Assembly (NCBI GenBank): GCA_030426265.1
Contig: JAUHYP010000035.1
Location: forward strand, 1-32,079
Length of the DNA: 32,079 nt
Reading direction: 5' to 3'
DNA from: Gammaproteobacteria bacterium
Lineage (GTDB): Bacteria; Pseudomonadota; Gammaproteobacteria; Xanthomonadales; SZUA-36
The translations under genes were made by a program, and so were the position numbers. Positions 8,635-15,257 of the stretch are shown in pieces (positions within the stretch are counted from its first letter, which is position 1; each line of letters starts with the position of its first letter). Under the pieces are notes generated by a model that saw nothing but the letters and a program-made list of their open reading frames with translations, had not been told where the DNA came from and did no database searches.

Positions 8635-9108
8635 TCACCGACAGGTCGAAGGAAGATGCCGCGCCACGATGTCCGTCCGGTTCTCCCCAGCAGCCGTCAT
8701 CCCATCCGGCGCTTCTCTCCCGCCACACACCCACGAAATGGGACTGGTCGGATTCGCCGTCACGAAGATCGGCCGGATGGAAAGCGTCTGCCCCGCGACA
8801 TGCATGTTGATGTAGTTGCCAAGCTGGACGTGAATCGCCCCGTCGACGACCTCCACCTGGCTGATGTAGTTGCCGAGCAGGTGCTCCGGCGCCGGCACGC
8901 CGGCTTCGAGGTTGTTCTCCGGAAATTTCCCCCGATCGGTGTAGTAGTCGCGGATCGAGGGTTTCAGCTCATTCACGATGGTGAAGGATTCGGCGACCTG
9001 CGCGCGAATCGTGTAGTCCTGGTAGGCCGGAATCGCCAGCGTCACGAGGATGCTGATGACGGCGATGACGACCATCAGTTCGATGAGGGTAAATCCGTTC
9101 TGTTTCAT
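8635..9108 (-). CDS. Type IV pilin, PilA-like
   Basis: 157 residues. A short basic leader MKQNG is followed by FTLIELMVVIAVISILVTLA, the canonical prepilin: PilD would cleave Gly5|Phe6, N-methylate Phe and leave Glu at mature position 5 (residue 10). The rest is a long alpha1 helix and a globular beta domain closed by a C-terminal disulfide pair Cys128-Cys156, as in group A type IV pilins. It is the last gene of a minus-strand cassette, eight bases after the platform gene, with GGTGAA as a modest ribosome site in the gap. No ATPase, prepilin peptidase or minor-pilin set lies in the window, so those functions would have to come from elsewhere. It converges on the esterase gene. Confidence 0.92.
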   Translation of the reverse strand: MKQNGFTLIELMVVIAVISILVTLAIPAYQDYTIRAQVAESFTIVNELKPSIRDYYTDRGKFPENNLEAGVPAPEHLLGNYISQVEVVDGAIHVQLGNYINMHVAGQTLSIRPIFVTANPTSPISWVCGGREAPDGMTAAGENRTDIVARHLPSTCR

Positions 9109-9116
9109 GGGTTCAC

Positions 9117-10115
9117 CTAGATAATGACGGCCATTTGGAAAATGGGCAGGTAGATGGCGATGACCAGCGCCGCGATCACCGCGTAGACCACGATCTTGAG
9201 CAACAGCGCCAGCCGGTCCCGGCCGGACACCAGCGCGCGGGTCAGCGTGCCCACGTGCTGCTCACACTGGTGGTTCAGTTCGGCGTCGAAATTCCCCAGC
9301 CGGGCGGCGATGCCGAGTTCGCTCAGTTCGTTTCCGGTCGCGGGATCGCTGGCGCCCTGGATCAGCCCGTTCAGCGACAGATCATCATCCTGGTTTGAAA
9401 CCCCGGCGGCTGCGGTGATGGCCTCATTAGCGTCCACGCCGCAGGCTCTGAGCATCCGGGTGCAGTTTAAAAACAGGCCAAGATTGTAGGTCCTGGCGAT
9501 GGACCCGAAGAGGGGGACCCAGGACGGCCACCGGGGCAGGGGCGCCAGCTTCCGGATGCGTTGACGGAAGCGAAAGGCCAGCCAGGTCAGGATGCCCACG
9601 GATGCGACCAGCAGGAGCGCGAACATCGGAAGGCCGGGCATTCCGACACTGAACAGCGCCTGCGTCAGCGCCGGCAAGGTCGCGCCACTGCTCTCGAACA
9701 TCGCCTCCATGATTGGCATGACGAACAGGACGAACATGCCGCCCAGCCAAAGCGCAAGGATCGAAAGGATGCCCAGGTACCAGACCAGCCCCACGATGCC
9801 GGCCCAATAGGTCGCAAAGATCAACTGGCTGCGCTGAAGGTAGTCGTTGAATTCCCGAAACAGCGCGCCACCGGCCCCCGGCGCCGCTGGCAAGAGGGCC
9901 TTCAGGGTCTGGAAGGAACTCGTATCCAGTGCCTTGCTGTCCTGCCCGGGGTCTTCGAGCAGCGCCCTGAAGGTTTCCACCGCCGCGGCATGGTCCGGGG
10001 GGCATGCCTCGGCTACCTTTGCCAGGGATTCTTCTGTTGAATGGGATTCCATCAGGCCCGCGAGTTGGCGGGCGATGAAGTCCAGCTTGTCCGTCGGGCT
10101 GCGCCTGGTGAACAT
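9117..10115 (-). CDS. Short PilC/GspF-like inner-membrane platform protein
   Basis: 332 residues, shorter than the roughly 400 of typical PilC or GspF. The C-terminal half is a recognisable T2SSF domain: FLNCTRMLRACGVDANEAITAAA, ELGIAARLGNFDAEL, then a final membrane helix ending AIYLPIFQMAVII, very like PilC C-termini. The N-terminal F domain (about 1-85) is degenerate, and hydrophobic segments lie around 100-150 and 160-185. Such proteins couple the assembly ATPase to pilin extrusion. GTG 10118 and ATG 10115 are both possible. The ATG shares one base with the stop of the upstream pilin-like gene (TGATG) and is preferred. Lying between two pilin-like genes, it probably serves them. Confidence 0.85.
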   Translation of the reverse strand: MFTRRSPTDKLDFIARQLAGLMESHSTEESLAKVAEACPPDHAAAVETFRALLEDPGQDSKALDTSSFQTLKALLPAAPGAGGALFREFNDYLQRSQLIFATYWAGIVGLVWYLGILSILALWLGGMFVLFVMPIMEAMFESSGATLPALTQALFSVGMPGLPMFALLLVASVGILTWLAFRFRQRIRKLAPLPRWPSWVPLFGSIARTYNLGLFLNCTRMLRACGVDANEAITAAAGVSNQDDDLSLNGLIQGASDPATGNELSELGIAARLGNFDAELNHQCEQHVGTLTRALVSGRDRLALLLKIVVYAVIAALVIAIYLPIFQMAVII

Positions 10116-10660
10116 CACGGTCTGGGGAAGTCCTTGCAGGAAGATGAAAGGTATTCTGGACGCACGTCGCTCAGGTCCTGGCCGCTGGGCGCAAAGCCTT
10201 CCGGCAGGCGGCGCGAACCACAGAACCAGAACAGGGGTAGGCCGGGGTCCGCGGTCGGCACGGCCGGTCGGAACGAGAGCCGCCGTCCGCGCAAACCTTC
10301 CACCGGCGCCTCATCCCCGAACACGACCGTCAGGGTACCGCCTTCGCCCAGTTCGACGCTGCGCGTGATGCCGCTCGCGTGAGCAGGAAAGAGTGACTCG
10401 GTGTCGATCTGCTCGGAAGACGTCGGCCATTGCCCGCGCTCGGCGCGCCAGGCCACCAGGTCCGCCCTGGCAGGCATCCAGATCATGAAGGCTTCCATCG
10501 ACTGGAAGCGCGCGGAAATCGGCGCTTTCTGGGCGATGACGAAGGAGATCAGGAACAGCACGACCAGCGTCACCACGCTGATCTCGAACACCAGCCGCGA
10601 GCGCGGCTCCGCATCGGTGGCAGTGACGAGGTCTGCGATCTGCTGATCGATGCGTGACAT
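10115..10660 (-). CDS. Pilin-like membrane protein lacking the prepilin cleavage site
   Basis: 181 residues, first gene of the cassette, with GGAAGGGG just before the ATG. It has a 21-residue acidic/neutral N-terminus, a hydrophobic helix from about 23 to 44, then a soluble domain. From Glu26 it aligns without gaps to the pilin at 8635 from its Glu10: over 54 positions Arg, Gln, Glu, Phe, Ile and the RGxxP motif coincide. Both end in LSxRP, WxCG and a second Cys exactly 28 residues after the first (Cys147, Cys175). At the cleavage site Gly-Phe is replaced by Ser21-Arg22, so PilD should not process it. It therefore looks like a pilin paralogue kept as a permanent type II membrane protein, perhaps a regulator, anchor or assembly factor. 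No family name is known to me. Confidence 0.82.
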   Translation of the reverse strand: MSRIDQQIADLVTATDAEPRSRLVFEISVVTLVVLFLISFVIAQKAPISARFQSMEAFMIWMPARADLVAWRAERGQWPTSSEQIDTESLFPAHASGITRSVELGEGGTLTVVFGDEAPVEGLRGRRLSFRPAVPTADPGLPLFWFCGSRRLPEGFAPSGQDLSDVRPEYLSSSCKDFPRP

Positions 10661-10701
10661 GGCCCCTTCCAGACACGGTGACGGGATGACCCCGCCTCGT
10701 C

Positions 10702-10730
10702 ACAATATCAGGCAGCCCCATTCATGTCAT
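10702..10730 (-). promoter_or_regulatory. Candidate promoter of the pilin cassette
   Basis: On the minus strand ATGACA (10730-10725, 5 of 6 to TTGACA) lies 17 bases before TATTGT (10707-10702, 4 of 6 to TATAAT), about 40 bases upstream of the cassette's first ATG. No sigma-54 GG/GC element, common for pilA genes, was seen in the 232-base divergent gap. Confidence 0.3.
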
Positions 10731-10846
10731 TGAACGGGCGCTCGGCCGACCACCGCCGACACGGAGGTCTGCTGACAGCCCCAGGATCCGGTCTTTCCAG
10801 AAGTGTCCCCCAATGGTCGTTCAGGCTGCAGTCAGCATACCCCCCG

Positions 10847-10886
10847 TATAAAGGGAACCGTCAATAGCCGTTTGCACGGCGGGAGG
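10847..10886 (+). promoter_or_regulatory. -10 element and strong ribosome site of the DUF3300 gene
   Basis: TATAAA at 10847-10852 is a good -10 hexamer with no convincing -35 at the usual distance. GGGAGG at 10881-10886 lies six bases before the ATG at 10893 and fixes that start over the longer frame that begins at 10803. Confidence 0.45.
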
Positions 10887-10892
10887 TGTGTC

Positions 10893-12449
10893 ATGCATGG
10901 CGCCAGGTCATTGTTGTTCTTCACCCTGATCCTGTTTGGATTGCTCGTAACGGCCCAGTCCCGTGCGGAAACGACGCCGGCGTACACCCAGGCTGAACTG
11001 GACCAGATGCTGGCGCCCATTGCGCTCTATCCGGACACGGTGCTGTCCCACGTGCTCATCGCGGCCACCTACCCGCTGGAAGTCATCGAGGCGGCGCGCT
11101 GGTCCATCGCGAACCCCGACCTGCGCGGCGAGGAAGCCGTCACACGCGTGGAGAACGAGGATTGGGACGCGAGCGTCAAGGCGCTCGTGGCCTTTCCCGA
11201 TCTCCTGCAGCGCATGAGCGAGGACCTGGACTGGACGAGAAACCTGGGAGAAGCCTTTCTCGTGCAGGAAGGCGACGTCGCGGACACGGTCCAGTACCTG
11301 CGCAATGACGCCTACGAGTCCGGTCACCTCGAGACCACGGAGCAGGTACGGGTCGTCCGGGAGACGCGGTACATCTACATCGAGCCCGCCCGCCCACAGT
11401 ATGTGTACATTCCCTATTACGACCCGTACGTGGTCTACGGAAGCTGGCGCTATGCCGCCTACCCGCCCGTGTACTGGCCGCGTCCCCCAGGACTGTCCAT
11501 CGGTGTGAGCTTTTACTGGGGCTCCAGGTTTTCCATCGCGCCGTCCTTCTATTTCAGCGCCTTTCACTGGCCCGTGCGCCAGGTCGTGGTCGTCAACCAC
11601 CATCACTACCGTGGCGGCTATTTCCAGCGGCCTTACCACGCATTTCATGGACCGCCGCGTCATCGCGGAGGTCACGGGCCGCGTCGCTGGCACCACGACC
11701 CCGGCCACCGCAGGGGTGTGGACTACCGTCACACGGTCGCGGAGGATCGCTTCGTGGCCAGCTCCAAGGAACCCCGGCACCGAACCATGCCGGTCCGTGA
11801 CGATCGCAGGACGGACCAGCGGGCCGTGGCCGCGAGTTTCTCCCGGCCCGGCGGCGTGACCCGGAGCACGGAACGTCGCGCCCAGGAGGGCCAGCCGGTG
11901 CGCTCGGCCTCCAACAACCGCTCCGACAAGGGCCGGAGCCTCGACCATCGCACGCAACCCGTTCGCTCGGCATCCGTCGCTCGCTCCGACAAGGGCCGGA
12001 GCCTGGAGCAGCGCACCCAGCCGGTACGCTCCAGGTCGGTCTCGAGCCTTGGCCAGCGCACCGAGCCGGTACGCGCCAAGCCGGTCACGCGCTCCGAGCA
12101 GCGCTCGCAGCCGGTACGTGCCAAGCCGGTCACGCGCTCCGAGCAGCGCACCCAACCCGTTCGCTCGGCGTCCGTCACTCGCTCCAACAAGGGACGGAGT
12201 CTCGAACAGCGCACGCAACCGGTACGCTCCAAGCCGGAGCCCCGGTCGCAAGGCCCCTCGCCGAGTGTTTCACGGGCCGGTGCGGTCCGCGCCGATCAAC
12301 CGACGTCGCGCAAGGGTCACGCGCGTGCGGAACGTCCAATCGGGGGCGGCAAGGCGTCGACGAACCAACGCTCGGCACCCAGGCAGCACAGCGGTGCCCA
12401 GCGTGGCGGAAGCCGGGAAGGCACTTCGCAGCGCCGTGCCAGGCAATAG
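10893..12449 (+). CDS. DUF3300 family exported protein with repetitive basic tail
   Basis: 518 residues with a clear signal peptide (residues 1-22, ending SRA). The N-terminal 150 residues are the DUF3300 domain: ELDQMLAPIALYPDTVLSHV, then EVIEAARW and DLDWTRNLGEAFL. A Tyr/Pro-rich stretch follows (YIYIEPARPQYVYIPYYDP), then a Trp/Tyr and His-rich segment reminiscent of surface or envelope-binding proteins. From about residue 334 the protein turns into Arg/Ser/Gln repeats (QPVRS...) with a very high positive charge. The function of DUF3300 is not known. The basic tail could bind anionic envelope polymers or nucleic acid. It diverges from the pilin cassette with 232 bases between starts, so the two could share regulation, but nothing proves it. 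Confidence 0.85.
   Translation: MHGARSLLFFTLILFGLLVTAQSRAETTPAYTQAELDQMLAPIALYPDTVLSHVLIAATYPLEVIEAARWSIANPDLRGEEAVTRVENEDWDASVKALVAFPDLLQRMSEDLDWTRNLGEAFLVQEGDVADTVQYLRNDAYESGHLETTEQVRVVRETRYIYIEPARPQYVYIPYYDPYVVYGSWRYAAYPPVYWPRPPGLSIGVSFYWGSRFSIAPSFYFSAFHWPVRQVVVVNHHHYRGGYFQRPYHAFHGPPRHRGGHGPRRWHHDPGHRRGVDYRHTVAEDRFVASSKEPRHRTMPVRDDRRTDQRAVAASFSRPGGVTRSTERRAQEGQPVRSASNNRSDKGRSLDHRTQPVRSASVARSDKGRSLEQRTQPVRSRSVSSLGQRTEPVRAKPVTRSEQRSQPVRAKPVTRSEQRTQPVRSASVTRSNKGRSLEQRTQPVRSKPEPRSQGPSPSVSRAGAVRADQPTSRKGHARAERPIGGGKASTNQRSAPRQHSGAQRGGSREGTSQRRARQ
11892..12215 (+). repeat. Imperfect 21- and 15-residue coding repeats in the DUF3300 tail
   Basis: Six units in frame begin with (Q/E)PVR: lengths 21, 21, 15, 15, 15 and 21 residues (334-441), followed by a partial unit. 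The long type reads QPVRSASVARSDKGRSLEQ plus RT, the short type QPVRAKPVTRSEQRT. The short units look like long ones lacking the SDKGRSL insert. Identity at the DNA level is high, so the array probably expands and contracts. Confidence 0.85.
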
Positions 12450-12508
12450 AAGCAGAATGGACGCGGTATCCAGGGTTGTAGGGTGTTTCAAGCGGCGACG
12501 CTGCGCTT

Positions 12509-13111
12509 CTACAACCGCTCCACCGGGGCCACATCCACGGGACGGCCAACGGTCAGTGCGCTGCTGAGTTCGGCGCTGGCGAACGGCAGCGCACTGTCGG
12601 CCAGGCAGCCGAGCGCGTCCATCAGCTTGGTCAGGAAGCTCCGGGCGGCGGCGATGGCCGCGATGTCGAAGATCTCGGCGTCGCTGAGCCCGTAGGCCTT
12701 GAGGTCGTCGATGTGCGTGGCCGACACCGCAGTCGCATCGATGGCGACCGCCCGGGCGTAGCGCACCATCACGACCTCGGCCGGTTCGAGAACTTCCGCC
12801 TCGTTGCAATGGGCAATGGCCATGACCGTTTCGTCATCGCAGAGCTTCGCCAGGGCCTGTCCGTGGGCCAGCGAGCATGGTGTGCTGCGCAGCGCCAGGG
12901 CCGCGGCCAGGGTCACCAGTTCGAAGCGGCGGTCGCTGACCGGCCGGCGCAACTCCGCCAGCAGGCGGCCCCAGCGGGCGAGGGCTTCGGGGCGATGGCT
13001 GAACAGCTTCGCGTAGTTGGGCACGTACCCCCAGTGTTCCTGCTGCCGCGCGTAGAGTTCACGCACACTGTTGCATGCCTGGTCCACGGGCATCGTTTCG
13101 ATGAACGCCAT
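12509..13111 (-). CDS. Carboxymuconolactone decarboxylase/AhpD-like protein
   Basis: 200 residues, all-helical CMD-family protein related to alkylhydroperoxidase AhpD and YciW-type proteins. The family motif CxxCxxxH appears here as STPCSLAHG: the second Cys and the His are kept but the first Cys is Ser, so a two-cysteine disulfide mechanism is unlikely. AGGAGG seven bases before the ATG at 13111 sets the start; the frame extends further upstream only because it overlaps the next gene. The start lies 53 bases inside the 3' end of the flavin monooxygenase-like gene, so the two are expressed together. It may reduce or sense peroxides in the same pathway. The catalytic role is unproven. Confidence 0.82.
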   Translation of the reverse strand: MAFIETMPVDQACNSVRELYARQQEHWGYVPNYAKLFSHRPEALARWGRLLAELRRPVSDRRFELVTLAAALALRSTPCSLAHGQALAKLCDDETVMAIAHCNEAEVLEPAEVVMVRYARAVAIDATAVSATHIDDLKAYGLSDAEIFDIAAIAAARSFLTKLMDALGCLADSALPFASAELSSALTVGRPVDVAPVERL

Positions 13112-14381
13112 GGGAACGCCTCCTGTGCTGATGGCCGAGAAAGCCGGCCAGGTGTCGGGTGATGTCACGGGCATCGTCTTCGATGCCGAAAATGAAGCTG
13201 GAACTGCGACGCCGCATCAGCGGCAGCCCCAGGGTGTAGAGACCGGGGGAGGCGACCACGCCGCCCTCGTGCACGAGCTGACCCTTGCGATCCAGCACCG
13301 GCACGTCGAGCCAGTGATAGTCGGGTTTGAAGCCGGTGGCCCAGATCACGTTGGTGATGCCCTCGGCTGCGAAATCGATACCCAGGGCGGTGTTTCCGGG
13401 GAGCCGGGTCGGCGCGTAGCGTTCGCCGGGTTTGGCGCCTTCGGCATCCGCGGTGTCATCGATCCGGTCCAGCAGGCGGTCCAGTTTCAGGTCCGCCAGC
13501 GCGCAGACGTTGCGCAGGGATCCGGAACACAGGGCGCGGCCCTCGCGAATCGTCATCAGGCGGCCGACGAGGCGGGCGCCCCGGTCCTGTAGGTAGTTCA
13601 GGTCGAGCATGGGCAGGTCGCCACGGCCCACCAGCTGCGGTGAGGGCAGTCGGCGGCCACGCGTCAGGTCCTCCACCTCGTCGAATCGCTCCGCGTGGAT
13701 GCCGGTGCGTTCCAGCCAGTGGAAGATGTCCTTGCCCCGGTAGCGACGCGGCATGCGGACGTGCTCCCCGACGGACAGGGTCACGTCATGACCGGCTTCG
13801 AGCAATTCATCGGCCAGTTGCAGGCCCGTCGCCGAGGCGCCGACCACCAGCACGCCACCGGCCGCCATCTGCGCCGGTGAGCGGTAGTCCAGGGTCGAGC
13901 ACTGCCGGATGGAGCCCGGCAGCTCGGCGGCGACGGCTGGAATCGACGGCTTGTTGCAGGCCCCAGTCGCCAGGATTACCGACCGGGCCCGCCAGCGGCC
14001 CCGCTGGGTGCGGACCTCGTAGTGGTCGCCGTCGAGGGACAGGGAGCGGACCGTCGTTCCCGTGAACAACTGGGCCCGGTTGGAACGGGCGTAGTTCTCC
14101 AGCAATTCGACCAACTCGGCCACGGTCATGAACCCGTCGGGGTCGTCGCCCTCGTAGGCCTGGCCGGGCAGGCGGGTCTGCCAGTTCGGCGTCAGCAGCC
14201 GCAGCGAATCCCAGCGCTCGGTGCGCCAGGCATTGGCGATTTCGCCACGCTCGAGCACCACGTGGTCGACGCCCTGCTCGGCGAGCAGCCGGCTGGCGGC
14301 GAGCCCGGCGTGGCCGGCGCCGATGATGAGGGCATCATGGACGCCGACCAGCCGGCCGTTGTGGTCGCGCTCGCGGCTCAC
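13059..14381 (-). CDS. Flavin-containing monooxygenase-like NAD(P)/FAD oxidoreductase
   Basis: 440 residues. The FAD-binding motif GAGHAG (21-26) begins a first Rossmann fold; WDSLRLLTPNWQTRLPG and GDDPDGFM follow, then the NAD(P)-binding GASATG and the late ATGFKPDYHWL motif. This order fits the CzcO/FMO-like group of single-component flavoproteins that oxygenate N, S or C atoms. The start is a GTG whose last two bases form part of the stop of the upstream OsmC gene (GTGA at 14381-14378), a classic coupling. The last 25 or so residues are Arg/His-rich and are encoded where the frame overlaps the CMD gene, so they are probably not part of the fold. The substrate is unknown. Confidence 0.87.
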   Translation of the reverse strand: MSRERDHNGRLVGVHDALIIGAGHAGLAASRLLAEQGVDHVVLERGEIANAWRTERWDSLRLLTPNWQTRLPGQAYEGDDPDGFMTVAELVELLENYARSNRAQLFTGTTVRSLSLDGDHYEVRTQRGRWRARSVILATGACNKPSIPAVAAELPGSIRQCSTLDYRSPAQMAAGGVLVVGASATGLQLADELLEAGHDVTLSVGEHVRMPRRYRGKDIFHWLERTGIHAERFDEVEDLTRGRRLPSPQLVGRGDLPMLDLNYLQDRGARLVGRLMTIREGRALCSGSLRNVCALADLKLDRLLDRIDDTADAEGAKPGERYAPTRLPGNTALGIDFAAEGITNVIWATGFKPDYHWLDVPVLDRKGQLVHEGGVVASPGLYTLGLPLMRRRSSSFIFGIEDDARDITRHLAGFLGHQHRRRSHGVHRNDARGPGMQQCA

Positions 14382-14941
14382 GCGTTGACCCGGACGTGCA
14401 CGTCCGTGGGGTTGGTCAGAGCATCGAACACCAACGAGCGCTTCTGGGACTGGGCGACCAACGCGGCGATCTCCGCTTCGGTGGCATCGGCGTCGATGGT
14501 GTAGTCCACCACGATGCCGCTGAAACCGTTGCGCACGTCTGCGTCCATCCCCAGGACGCCCTGGATGTCCATGCCGGCCTCGACCGTCGCCCGCACGGAG
14601 TTGAGCTTGATGCCGCGGTGGGTCGCGACGGAGGCGATACCGGCGGTCAGGCAGCCGGCCAGGCCGACGAGCAGCAGTTCACCCGGCGTCACACCCTTGT
14701 CTTCGGAAGCGAAGATCTCCGGGTGGTCCGTGTCGAAGGCGAAGGCCTGCTTGTGGGACTGGCCTTCCCCGAGACCGAAGAACTCTTTCACTTCGGACCG
14801 GGTGTGGGTGCCGTTCACCCATTCGCTGGTGGCGCGCCACTTGAACAGGGCAGCTTCGGGGGCCTGGCCCAGGGCCTCGCGGGCGCCCAGCAGGGCTTCG
14901 ACATTGACACCGTTGTCGATCGTTTGGATGGCTTCGTTCAT
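14378..14941 (-). CDS. OsmC family protein
   Basis: 187 residues from the ATG at 14941, preceded by AGGAGG six bases away. A longer frame to 15151 has no ribosome site and is rejected. The OsmC/Ohr fold is indicated by GELLLVGLAGCLTAGIASVA with the first catalytic Cys, and by SLVFDALTNPTDVHVRV at the C-terminus. In peroxide-reducing OsmC/Ohr the second Cys sits just before the latter segment. Here that position reads KRSLVF, so only one of the two active-site cysteines remains. Its stop overlaps the GTG of the flavin monooxygenase-like gene. It is the first gene of a three-gene overlapping operon (OsmC, FMO-like, CMD-like), behind a 316-base gap with a palindrome. Confidence 0.88.
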   Translation of the reverse strand: MNEAIQTIDNGVNVEALLGAREALGQAPEAALFKWRATSEWVNGTHTRSEVKEFFGLGEGQSHKQAFAFDTDHPEIFASEDKGVTPGELLLVGLAGCLTAGIASVATHRGIKLNSVRATVEAGMDIQGVLGMDADVRNGFSGIVVDYTIDADATEAEIAALVAQSQKRSLVFDALTNPTDVHVRVNA

Positions 14942-15257
14942 GGTATTCCTCCTGTTCGTTTGCTGATGATTGGCGGGTTTGCGATGCCGCCATGGGAGGA
15001 CATCCTCGTGGAACAAGGTCCGTAGTGCTTGACCCACGGGTGACCCGTTCATGACCAAATTATTTTCTTTATATTTCAGTGGGATGAAGGATGGTCTGGC
15101 TGTAGCGCCCCGGCGGCGACTCAGCGCGATCGCGTGACCATTTCCGGTCAAGGCAGGGTTTGGGAGAGGTCGATGACCTGACTTCGGAGGGTTGGCTTCC
15201 GGAATTGAATGCCGGCCTGGCCGATGGCGGTGGGTGTTCAGGCCGTGGGGTCAGGCC
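14942..15257. other. 316-base intergenic region upstream of the OsmC operon
   Basis: No gene is supported. It holds the leader of the minus-strand OsmC operon, a locally AT-rich stretch around 15055-15080 suited to a promoter, a 13-bp palindrome at 15036-15048, a 10-bp self-complementary CGCGATCGCG at 15125-15134, and a small inverted repeat AGGTC-GAT-GACCT at 15167-15179 after the OYE gene. Confidence 0.6.
15036..15048. promoter_or_regulatory. Palindromic candidate operator upstream of OsmC
   Basis: ACGGGT and ACCCGT form perfect 6-bp arms around one base, about 95 bases before the OsmC start and just downstream (minus sense) of the AT-rich stretch. Size and position fit a repressor or activator dimer site. 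The regulator is not in the window. Confidence 0.35.

Noticed and set aside
10908-12251. 447-residue open frame on the minus strand across the DUF3300 gene
   Set aside because: It is the antisense of a real gene with signal peptide and ribosome site; its long openness comes from high GC codon bias and the repeat array.
11892-12260. Regularly repeated DNA resembling a repeat array such as CRISPR
   Set aside because: Repeats are in frame, of two lengths, without unique spacers, and encode the tail of the DUF3300 protein.
15125-15134. CGCGATCGCG, reminiscent of the HIP1 octamer
   Set aside because: A single copy in GC-rich DNA; HIP1 is a cyanobacterial feature and nothing else suggests that lineage.
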